NCBI GenBank assembly: GCA_021785115.1
Contig: JAJYGO010000321.1
Coordinates: forward strand, 1-12,606
From: Chloroflexota bacterium
GTDB taxonomy: Bacteria > Chloroflexota > Limnocylindria > Limnocylindrales > CSP1-4
DNA length: 12,606 nt
Direction: 5' to 3'
The notes under the pieces are model-generated. The model made no database searches. It worked only from the letters and a program-made list of their open reading frames with translations, and was not told where the DNA came from. The position numbers were made by a program, and so were the translations under genes. This document shows, one piece after another, positions 6,665-12,606 of the stretch. Each line of letters starts with the position of its first letter. The first letter of the stretch is position 1.

Positions 6665-7746
6665 TGGGCGACCCGGGCGCTTTCATCGTGATCGGCGAGA
6701 ACATCCACGCCACGCGCACGATCGCGCGCAGGGGGGTCCTGGCCACGCCTGCGGGTGACGGCGTGCCGTTCACCGACCGCGCCGGGCAACCCAGACTCAT
6801 GCCGATCGTCCCGCAGATCGCCGCCAGGACCGAGTACGGCCAGGGCAAGGTCAAGCATGTCCTCAACGCGCTCCTCCTGGGGCTCGCAGGCGATGGACTC
6901 GCCCCGGCTGCCCTGGCCGGACGGGTTGAGGCCGATGCCGCGGCCAGCGGGTGCGAGTACCTCCTCGTCGGGGCGCGCCGGCAGCAGGACGCGGGCGCCG
7001 CGTACCTCGACGTCAACATCGACGAGATCGCGGACGACGAAGCCCTTCAGATCGACGCGATGACGTGGCTCGTCCGGCTTCTCGAGCCCAGCCTGGCGGT
7101 CCCGCTCTCCCTTGACTCGTCGAGCTCCAGGGTGCTGGAGGCCGGTTGCCGTGCAAGCAGTGGCCCGAGCGGTCCCGTGCTGCTCAACTCCGCGTCGTCG
7201 GAACGGCTGGACGTACTGGAGTTGGCCGCGGAGATGGGCTCGCCCGTCGTGGTGATCGCGTCTGGCAGCGAGCGCCTGCCAGCGGATGCCGCAGGCCGCT
7301 TGGCGAACGCCCGATTCATGATCGAGCGCGCCGCGAGCTTCGGGATCCCGGGCAATCGGCTCCACGTCGACCTGCTGGTTGTGCCGGTGGGCGTTGCTCC
7401 GCAGGCCGGCACTGCGTTCCTCGAAGCGGCGCGGCGGCTGCGGGAGTCGAACGGCTCGACCGTCCACATCGGCGGCGGGCTGTCCAACGCGAGCTTCGGC
7501 CTTCCCAACCGGAGGCTCCTCAACGAGGTGTTCCTCGCCCTCGCGATCGAGGCCGGCGTGGACAGCGGGATCATCGACCCGCTCACCACGCGCCCGGCGC
7601 GAGCACGCACCCTCGACCGCGACGCCGAGTCCTTCCGTCTCGCAGTCAACGCCCTGACCGGCGCAGACGCCTATGCCCTCGAATACCTGACGGCCCATCG
7701 GTCCGGCCGTTTGGCGGTGGGCCCCGCCCTTGAGGCGGTCCAATGA
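6664..7746 (+). CDS. Methyltetrahydrofolate:corrinoid methyltransferase-like protein (pterin-binding TIM barrel)
   Basis: 360 residues. It probably moves the methyl group between the corrinoid protein and tetrahydrofolate. It begins FIVIGENIHATR, the first barrel strand of MeTr/DHPS-type pterin enzymes. Further on are AAYLDVNIDE (D116, N118), LSLDSS (D151), LLNSAS (N175) and GGGLSNASFGLPNRR, where N275 matches the catalytic Asn of AcsE-type MeTr; then SGIIDPL. It is about 100 residues longer than AcsE because of an insertion at residues about 20-90 (PFTDRAGQPRLMPIVPQ, YGQGKVKHV). This insertion is shared with a long-form group of MeTr-like proteins as far as I recall. ATG 6664 overlaps the previous stop and has GGAGG 8 nt upstream. 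The frame is open further upstream inside the corrinoid gene, but that part is a shadow. The direction of methyl transfer (towards tetrahydrofolate) is inferred. Confidence 0.88.
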   Translation: MGDPGAFIVIGENIHATRTIARRGVLATPAGDGVPFTDRAGQPRLMPIVPQIAARTEYGQGKVKHVLNALLLGLAGDGLAPAALAGRVEADAAASGCEYLLVGARRQQDAGAAYLDVNIDEIADDEALQIDAMTWLVRLLEPSLAVPLSLDSSSSRVLEAGCRASSGPSGPVLLNSASSERLDVLELAAEMGSPVVVIASGSERLPADAAGRLANARFMIERAASFGIPGNRLHVDLLVVPVGVAPQAGTAFLEAARRLRESNGSTVHIGGGLSNASFGLPNRRLLNEVFLALAIEAGVDSGIIDPLTTRPARARTLDRDAESFRLAVNALTGADAYALEYLTAHRSGRLAVGPALEAVQ

Positions 7747-7769
7747 GCCTGCAGCTCCTCCTCCACGGT

Positions 7770-7808
7770 GCTGGTGTCCGGCGGCGCGGCAGCCCGCCGG
7801 ACACCAGC
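7770..7808 (+). repeat. Strong intercistronic hairpin with a competing fold
   Basis: Perfect 15-bp inverted repeat: left arm 7770-7784 (GCTGGTGTCCGGCGG), right arm 7794-7808, 9-nt loop. The loop and its flank GCGGCAGC (7786-7793) can also pair perfectly with GCTGCCGC (7816-7823), so two exclusive folds are possible. It lies in the 145-bp gap between the MeTr-like and UroD-family genes, which is otherwise empty. No T-run follows. Likely roles are mRNA processing or stability, or an attenuator; a cobalamin riboswitch core was not recognised. Confidence 0.6.
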
Positions 7809-7891
7809 CGCCGGTGCTGCCGCCCGGCGAGATCCCTGAGCCTCCCCTCGCGGCCGCGCGGCACGGCAGGGCCACACCAGGAGTCCAGCCG

Positions 7892-9148
7892 ATGACGACA
7901 ACGCCCTCGATGACCCCGCGCGAACGCGTGCTCGCGTCGGTCGGGCACACCGAACCCGACCGGCTCCCCGTGGACCTGGGCTCGAACCCGAGCTCGGGCA
8001 TCTCGGCCGTGGCGCACGCCAACCTCGTCCGGCACATCGGCCTGCGCGATCAGCGGACCCGCGTGTATGACGTCGTCCAGCAGCTGGCCCAGCCGTCGGA
8101 CGAGCTGCTGAGCCGCTTCCGGATCGACGCCGTCGACATCGGCCGCACCTTCAACGCCGAGGATTCGGACTGGCACCCGATGACGCTCGCGTCCGGGATC
8201 GAGACCGAGGTTCCGGCTTGGTTCCACCCCGTCCGCCAGGAGGACGGCTCCTGGGACGCATACGACCCCGACGGCCTGCGGATCGCGACGATGCCGATCG
8301 GCGCCGACTTCTTCGACCAGACGCACTTCCCGTACCTCGACGGCTACCCGGACGACTTCTCCGACCTGCCGACGGTGATGCCGCGGGTGCTCTGGTCCGG
8401 ACTCGTCCACAGCCCGTGGGACCACGCCGCGGAGCCGGACTTCTGGGAGCAGCTCCGGAGCCGCACGCTCGCGCTCCGCGCCTCAACCGATCGGGCGCTC
8501 ATGGTGGTGGTCGGCTGCAACCTGTTCGAGTGGGGCACCTTCCTGCGCCGCATCGACAACTTCCTGATGGACCTCGCCCTGGCGCCCGACGACGTGAGCC
8601 GCCTGCTCGACGCGCTGATGGAGATCCACCTGGCGACGCTGGGGCGGGTGATCGACGCGGTGGGCGACCTCGCGGACATCGTCCGGTTCGGCGACGACCT
8701 GGGCATGGACCGCGGGCCGCTCATGTCGCCCGATACCTATCGGACGCTGTTCAAGCCCCGACAGGCCATCCTCAACGCCTACGTCCACCAGCACAGCCCG
8801 ATGAAGACGTTCCTGCACTCATGCGGGTCCATCTACAAGCTGCTGCCGGACCTGATCGAGGCCGGGTACGACATCATCAACCCGGTCCAGATCAGCGCCA
8901 AGGACATGGAGCCGGAGCGCCTGAAGCGCGACTTCGGCGCTGACATCACGTTCTGGGGCGGCGGGGCGGACACCCGGAGGGTGCTGCCCAGGGGCACGCC
9001 GGAAGAGGTCAAGGACCACGTCCGCCACAACATCGAGACGTTCGCGCCGGGCGGGGGCTTCGTGTTCGTCCCGGCCCACAACATGCTGCCCGACATCCCG
9101 CCCCGGAACATCGTCGCGATGTTCGAGGCGGTGGACGAGTACCGATGA
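7892..9148 (+). CDS. Uroporphyrinogen decarboxylase-family methyltransferase (MtaA/CmuA-like)
   Basis: 418 residues. In MtaA/CmuA relatives this fold carries zinc that activates a thiol or methyl substrate for exchange with a corrinoid protein. The protein begins MTPRERVLASVGHTEPDRLPVDLG, the usual start of UroD-like proteins. It has the zinc motif HSCGS (H309, C311), then YDIINPVQISAKDM, FWGGGADTRRVLPRGTPEEV and GGGFVFVPAHNMLPDIPP. At the place where MtaA has its third ligand Cys, this protein has A395-H396, so its zinc site may differ. It is not a heme-pathway HemE: it lacks the HemE N-terminal Arg-rich substrate motif, is longer and has the H-x-C pair. ATG 7892 is chosen for AGGAG 8 nt upstream. 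It overlaps the permease gene by ATGA, tying enzyme and importer into one transcript. It is probably the substrate-specific methyltransferase; its substrate is unknown. Confidence 0.88.
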   Translation: MTTTPSMTPRERVLASVGHTEPDRLPVDLGSNPSSGISAVAHANLVRHIGLRDQRTRVYDVVQQLAQPSDELLSRFRIDAVDIGRTFNAEDSDWHPMTLASGIETEVPAWFHPVRQEDGSWDAYDPDGLRIATMPIGADFFDQTHFPYLDGYPDDFSDLPTVMPRVLWSGLVHSPWDHAAEPDFWEQLRSRTLALRASTDRALMVVVGCNLFEWGTFLRRIDNFLMDLALAPDDVSRLLDALMEIHLATLGRVIDAVGDLADIVRFGDDLGMDRGPLMSPDTYRTLFKPRQAILNAYVHQHSPMKTFLHSCGSIYKLLPDLIEAGYDIINPVQISAKDMEPERLKRDFGADITFWGGGADTRRVLPRGTPEEVKDHVRHNIETFAPGGGFVFVPAHNMLPDIPPRNIVAMFEAVDEYR

Positions 9149-10185
9149 GCGCCAAGGTCGGCGGCGGACCCGCCGCGCGCACGCGGAAGCCTTCGGACCT
9201 GGCCGGGGTGCTGCTCCGCCGGACTGACTTCAGCGTCCTGCTGGCGACGCTCGTCCTGTTCGTGATCTTCTCGCTGGGCAGCCCGAGCTTCCTCACCGAG
9301 TACAACCTGTTCAACATGGGCCGCACCGCAGCCCTGTACGTGTTCGTGGCCATCGGCCAGGCGATCGTGGTCGTGATCGGCGGCATGAACCTGTCGCTGG
9401 GCGCGATCGGGGGACTCGCGGTCGTGGTCGCCGGGGCGGGCATGCAGAACCTCGGGCTGAACCCGCTGGTCGCCTTCGCCCTGGCGCTCGTGGTCGGCAT
9501 GGTCGCCGGCGCGTTCAACGGCCTCATCATCGTCCGGCTGCACCTGAACTCGTTCGTGGCGACGCTCGCGACGTCGTTCATCTTCGCCGGCCTGGTGACG
9601 GGCGTCTCGCAGGGATCGCCCTACACCAACATCCCGGATGTCACCTACATCGGCACCGGCGACCTGTTCGGCGTGCCGATCCTGTTCGTCCTCATGGTGG
9701 TCCTGCTCGCCGTCGTCGCGTACTTCTTCCGGTACGCCGTCACCGGCCGGCGGATCCTGGCCACCGGCGGCAACGCGGAGGCGGCCCGCCTGTCAGGGAT
9801 CAGGACCGACCGGATCGTGCTGCTGGCGAACGTGCTGTCGGGCGTCTTCGCGGCGCTCGCCGGCTTCCTGTGGATCACGCGCGTGGGCTCGGCCCAGCCG
9901 TCCACCGGGTCGGACTGGCTGATCATCTCCTTCGCCGTGGCCATCATCGGGGGCACGTCGCTCGCCGGCGGCGAGATCTCCGCGCTAGGCCTGGGCGCTG
10001 CCGCCGTGATGCTGACGCTGATCAAGAACGGCCTGGTCATGTTCAACGTGAACGTCTACTTCGAGCAGACGTTCCTGGGTCTCGTGATCCTCCTTGCCGT
10101 GTCCCTCGAGAGCTTGCGGGCGATCGGGCGGCGTCGGCGACCACGTCGTCATGCCCGCGAAGCGGAAGGAGGAGGCCCTGGCTAG
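9145..10185 (+). CDS. ABC transporter permease, ribose/simple-sugar type (RbsC-like)
   Basis: 346 residues, strongly hydrophobic, with about nine to ten membrane segments starting near residue 28 (SVLLATLVLFVIFSL). It has the family's hallmark loop GGMNLSLGAIGG and, near the C-terminus, IIGGTSLAGGEISALG followed by the final helices up to LVILLAVSLESL. It forms the inner-membrane channel of a CUT2-type importer, which takes up ribose, xylose, polyols or similar small compounds. The start ATG overlaps the stop of the UroD-family gene (ATGA). The tail after the last helix is short and basic. The binding protein and ATPase follow, making a full transporter with a single permease gene, probably acting as a homodimer. 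The ligand cannot be read from the sequence. Confidence 0.93.
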   Translation: MSAKVGGGPAARTRKPSDLAGVLLRRTDFSVLLATLVLFVIFSLGSPSFLTEYNLFNMGRTAALYVFVAIGQAIVVVIGGMNLSLGAIGGLAVVVAGAGMQNLGLNPLVAFALALVVGMVAGAFNGLIIVRLHLNSFVATLATSFIFAGLVTGVSQGSPYTNIPDVTYIGTGDLFGVPILFVLMVVLLAVVAYFFRYAVTGRRILATGGNAEAARLSGIRTDRIVLLANVLSGVFAALAGFLWITRVGSAQPSTGSDWLIISFAVAIIGGTSLAGGEISALGLGAAAVMLTLIKNGLVMFNVNVYFEQTFLGLVILLAVSLESLRAIGRRRRPRRHAREAEGGGPG

Positions 10186-10236
10186 AGGACGACCGAAGCC
10201 GCCACCATGCAGCAACCCAGGAGGAGTGTTTCGACC

Positions 10237-11385
10237 ATGATCCGTGCCACCACCAGGCGGGGCCTGACGCTTGCCGTCGCCGCCGTGCTCCTGGTCGCGG
10301 GCTGTTCCAGCTCAGCGACCCCGGCCCCCACGCAGACCGCGACCCAGGCGGCCACGGCCGCGCCCGCCTCCGCCGCGCCCGCCTCCGCCGCTCCCGCCTC
10401 CGCCGCTCCCGCCTCCGCCGCCGCCAGCGCCGCGGCCTTCGGCTGCACGGCGCCGGCTGGCTTCCAGCCGGTCTGGTACGCCTCCGCGGCGCACCCGTAC
10501 TTCGAGACCGTGAAGCCGGGCGTCGAGGCGGCCGGCAAGGAGTTCGGGTTCACGCCGATCGAGCAGATCGGCCCGGACTGGACGCAGGACAGTGAGAACC
10601 AGGGCCTCGAGGCGCTGTTCGCCAAGGGCTCCCGCTACTTCTCGGTCTACCCGAGCGACGCCAGCGGCGCCAACGCGCTGTACAAGGAGTTGACCGGCAA
10701 GGGCGCCACCATCATCAACTTCGGCGCCTCGACGCTGCAGCCCACGACCGCCTCGCTCGTGTTCGCCACGGACGTCAAGGCGGCCGCCGAGCAGGCCACC
10801 GAGGCGCTCATCCAGCAGATGGGCGGCAAGGGCAACATCATCAACGTGCTCGAGGTTCTGACCGACCCCAACACCGTGCTCCGCAAGCAGGGCGTTGAGG
10901 AGGTCGTGGCGAAGCACCCGGATGTGAAGATCATCCAGGAGATCTCGGGCATGTCGAGCCAGCAGGACGCCGTCCAGAAGGTCACCGACGCGATCGCGGC
11001 CAACAGCAACACCGTTGACGGGATCATCGCCACCGGGTTCACGCCGACCGTCGCCATCGCCCAGGTGATGACCGACTACAAGGCCAAGGGCGGCACCCGC
11101 ACGATCCACTCGGTCGGCATCGACACCGACCCGACGGTCGTGAAGGCGATCCAGGACGGGTATATGGACGGCACGATCTCCCAGAACCCGTTCGGGCACG
11201 GCTACCTGCCCATGCTCGCCCTGATGTGCATGGCCGACGGCTGGAAGGTCCAGCAGGGCGTGTACTCGGTCGACACCGGGACGGTGTTCGTGACCAAGGA
11301 CAACCTGAACACGTACGCGGACGACATCGCCAAGGTCACCCAGAAGATCAAGGACTCGATGCTCACCAGCATCCTGACCAAGTAA
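10237..11385 (+). CDS. Sugar-type ABC transporter substrate-binding lipoprotein (Peripla_BP_4)
   Basis: 382 residues. The N-terminus is a lipoprotein signal: a basic MIRATTRRG, a hydrophobic stretch and the lipobox LVAG-C with C23 as the lipidated residue, so the protein is membrane-anchored outside the cytoplasm. A low-complexity Ala/Pro/Ser/Thr linker (about 24-70) contains four PASAA units. The two-lobed periplasmic-binding fold follows: PVWYASAAHPYFETVKPGVE, ALFAKGSRYFSVYPSD, GKGNIINVLEVLTDPNTVLR, VDGIIATGFTPTVAIAQVM, VGIDTDPTVVKAIQDGYMDG, FGHGYLPM. This is the ribose/galactose-binding family order. ATG 10237 is chosen over ATG 10207 because AGGAGGAG (10219-10226) lies between them, with the core 10 nt from the start. 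A strong hairpin follows the stop. The bound ligand is unknown; context suggests a methylated compound. Confidence 0.93.
   Translation: MIRATTRRGLTLAVAAVLLVAGCSSSATPAPTQTATQAATAAPASAAPASAAPASAAPASAAASAAAFGCTAPAGFQPVWYASAAHPYFETVKPGVEAAGKEFGFTPIEQIGPDWTQDSENQGLEALFAKGSRYFSVYPSDASGANALYKELTGKGATIINFGASTLQPTTASLVFATDVKAAAEQATEALIQQMGGKGNIINVLEVLTDPNTVLRKQGVEEVVAKHPDVKIIQEISGMSSQQDAVQKVTDAIAANSNTVDGIIATGFTPTVAIAQVMTDYKAKGGTRTIHSVGIDTDPTVVKAIQDGYMDGTISQNPFGHGYLPMLALMCMADGWKVQQGVYSVDTGTVFVTKDNLNTYADDIAKVTQKIKDSMLTSILTK
10360..10419 (+). repeat. Tandem 15-bp repeat coding the lipoprotein linker
   Basis: Four head-to-tail copies of GCSCCCGCCTCCGCC (two with GCG and two with GCT as first codon), each coding Ala-Pro-Ala-Ser-Ala. 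The near-identical DNA of the copies indicates recent expansion by slippage, so copy number may vary between strains. It encodes a flexible spacer between the lipid anchor and the binding domain. Confidence 0.9.
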
Positions 11386-11395
11386 CTCGCGTTCC

Positions 11396-11431
11396 GTCGC
11401 GGCCGGGCCGGCATCACGGCTCGGCCGCGAC
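11396..11431 (+). terminator. Strong hairpin after the binding-protein gene
   Basis: 15-bp stem (11396-11410 with 11417-11431) and a 6-nt loop GCATCA. All positions pair in RNA, one as a G-U wobble. It starts 10 bp after the lipoprotein stop, inside the 82-bp gap before the ATPase gene. No T-run follows, so it is probably a partial terminator or a 3'-end stabiliser. Such elements after binding-protein genes raise binding protein over ATPase and permease. Confidence 0.65.
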
Positions 11432-11467
11432 AACCCGCGCTTCCGGCCAAGTCGGAGTCGAGAGTCG

Positions 11468-12606
11468 ATGCTCCACGTCGAGGCGATCAGCAAGCAGTTC
11501 CCCGGAGTCCGTGCGCTCAGCGAAGTGGCGCTGACGTTCGAGCCGGGCGAGATCCACGCGGTCGTCGGCGAGAACGGCGCCGGCAAGAGCACGCTGATCA
11601 AGATCATCTGCGGCATCTACCAGCCCGATGAAGGCTCCGTGACCCTCGACGGCCAGGAGCTGTCGCTCCACGCCTACAGCGACGCCCTGCAGCTGGGGAT
11701 CAACCTGGTGAGCCAGGAGATCCAAGTCGTCCCCAAGAGCACGATCGCAGAGAACGTCATGCTCGAGAAGATCGAGCGCTTCAAGCGGCGCGGCCGGATC
11801 GACTGGACAGCTCTGGGGCGCGAGGCCGAGAAGTACACGGCGCTCGTCGGACTCGACCTCTCCGTCTCGACACCGGCCGGTGGTCTCTCCGCGGCCCAGA
11901 AGCAGCTGGTGATGATCGCCAAGGCGCTGTCGTCGGACGCACGCGTCCTGATCCTCGACGAGCCGACGTCGTCACTGACGCTGCACGAGGCCAACAACCT
12001 GTTCGGGGTGCTCCGGCAACTGCGGACCACCGGCGTCACGATCATCTTCGTCAGCCACAAACTCGAGGAGGTCCTCGAGATCGCCGACCGCGTCTCGGTG
12101 CTCCGCGACGGTCGCCTCGTGGACACGCAGCCGGCCGCCGCGCTGACCAAAGACGCCATCGTCAAGCTCATGCTGGGACGCGAGGCCCTGACGGCGTCGC
12201 TCGGGAGCCTCGAGGTCGACCGCACCACACCCGTGCTCGAGGCGCGCGGCATCCGGCAGGCAGGCCGGTTCGACGGCCTCGACTTCCGCCTCGATGCGGG
12301 CGAGATCCTCGGCTTCTACGGCCTCGTCGGATCCGGCCGGACGGAGCTGGCGCAGATCCTGATCGGCGAAGACCGCGATTTCGAGGGCGAGGTGCTCATC
12401 CGCGGGGTGCCGGCGCAGATCAGCGGCATGGCGGACGCCCTCTCGCGCTACCACCTCGGCTACGTGTCCGAGAACCGCAAGGAGAAGGGCCTGATCCTGC
12501 GGGCGAGCATCCGGACCAACATCGCGGTCACGGTGTGGGACCGGATCAGCCGGCCGGGCGTCGGCATCGACCTCGCCCGGGAGCGGGAGGTCAGCCGGCG
12601 CTACAT
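11468..12606 (+). CDS. Sugar ABC transporter ATP-binding protein, double domain (RbsA/MglA-like), 3' end cut by window
   Basis: 379 residues are visible and the frame is open to the window end; full family length is about 500. The first domain has Walker A GENGAGKST (34-42), a Q-loop in VSQE, signature LSAAQ (140-144, instead of the common LSxGQ), Walker B VLILDEPTSSL (D164, E165) and the switch His in FVSHKL. The second domain starts near 255 and has a degenerate Walker A GLVGSGRTE (285-293) with Arg in place of the catalytic Lys. VSENRKEKGLIL follows; both are normal for the second half of RbsA/MglA/XylG proteins. ATG 11468 has GGAG about 10 nt upstream. It powers the importer formed with the upstream permease and lipoprotein. 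The order permease, binding protein, ATPase differs from rbsACB of E. coli. Confidence 0.93.
   Translation, partial: MLHVEAISKQFPGVRALSEVALTFEPGEIHAVVGENGAGKSTLIKIICGIYQPDEGSVTLDGQELSLHAYSDALQLGINLVSQEIQVVPKSTIAENVMLEKIERFKRRGRIDWTALGREAEKYTALVGLDLSVSTPAGGLSAAQKQLVMIAKALSSDARVLILDEPTSSLTLHEANNLFGVLRQLRTTGVTIIFVSHKLEEVLEIADRVSVLRDGRLVDTQPAAALTKDAIVKLMLGREALTASLGSLEVDRTTPVLEARGIRQAGRFDGLDFRLDAGEILGFYGLVGSGRTELAQILIGEDRDFEGEVLIRGVPAQISGMADALSRYHLGYVSENRKEKGLILRASIRTNIAVTVWDRISRPGVGIDLAREREVSRRY

Noticed and set aside
6664..7746. Dihydropteroate synthase (FolP) of folate synthesis
   Set aside because: It shares the barrel, but the GLSNxSFGLPNR stretch and the corrinoid-protein neighbour point to a MeTr-type methyltransferase.
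6040..8037. Very long minus-strand open frame across the corrinoid and MeTr-like genes, and a similar one at 10312-11616
   Set aside because: They lie opposite genes with clear family motifs, and their translations are Arg/Ala/Pro/Gly-rich without recognisable domains. Long antisense frames are expected in GC-rich DNA.
7892..9148. Uroporphyrinogen decarboxylase of heme synthesis (HemE)
   Set aside because: The N-terminal HemE substrate motif is absent, the protein is too long, an H-x-C zinc pair is present, and the neighbours are corrinoid methyltransferase genes.
10360..10419. CRISPR-like array
   Set aside because: The 15-bp units are directly adjacent without spacers and lie in frame inside a lipoprotein gene.
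5990..12606. Reductive activator (RACo/RamA) for the corrinoid protein
   Set aside because: No ferredoxin-plus-ASKHA protein is encoded in the window. If the system needs one, it must lie elsewhere.

Overview
The window is GC-rich throughout, and nearly all genes carry Shine-Dalgarno-type sites and overlap or nearly touch. The substrate-binding lipoprotein has a long Ala/Pro/Ser linker of the PASAA type. Together with the family mix (corrinoid methyltransferases, LutABC, Rbs-type ABC transporter), this suggests a GC-rich Chloroflexota bacterium, possibly of the Limnocylindria/Ellin6529 type. That assignment is by style only, and a GC-rich actinobacterium is the main alternative. No RNA genes, insertion sequences, CRISPR arrays or origins were seen.

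Region 1 (1-1718) is a mannose-activation pair facing each other: the 3' part of a type I mannose-6-phosphate isomerase (+) and a stand-alone mannose-1-phosphate guanylyltransferase (-), with a dyad between their ends. Region 2 (1719-4908) is a 327-bp intergenic stretch followed by a complete, translationally coupled lutABC operon for lactate oxidation. Region 3 (4909-5932) is an AraC-family regulator. Its central helical domain resembles that of PocR-type regulators, but the PocR sensor itself is missing. Region 4 (5933-12606, running off the end) is a run of + strand genes. It holds a corrinoid protein, a methyltetrahydrofolate:corrinoid methyltransferase-like protein, a UroD/MtaA-family methyltransferase, and the permease, binding lipoprotein and double ATPase of a ribose-type ABC importer.

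The genes fit a working model. The importer brings in a methylated, probably sugar-like compound. The UroD-family enzyme moves its methyl group to the corrinoid protein, and the MeTr-like enzyme passes it to tetrahydrofolate. LutABC may oxidise a lactate-type end product of the demethylated compound. The families are well supported; the substrate and the link to LutABC are inference.

The most striking non-coding signal is a 19-bp, AT-rich, near-palindromic motif. It occurs twice with 18/19 identity, once in the manC/lutA intergenic region and once just upstream of the AraC gene, and looks like a shared operator. Perfect or near-perfect hairpins also sit at several gene junctions (lutB/lutC, upstream of the corrinoid gene, MeTr/UroD, binding protein/ATPase), suggesting post-transcriptional tuning within these operons.
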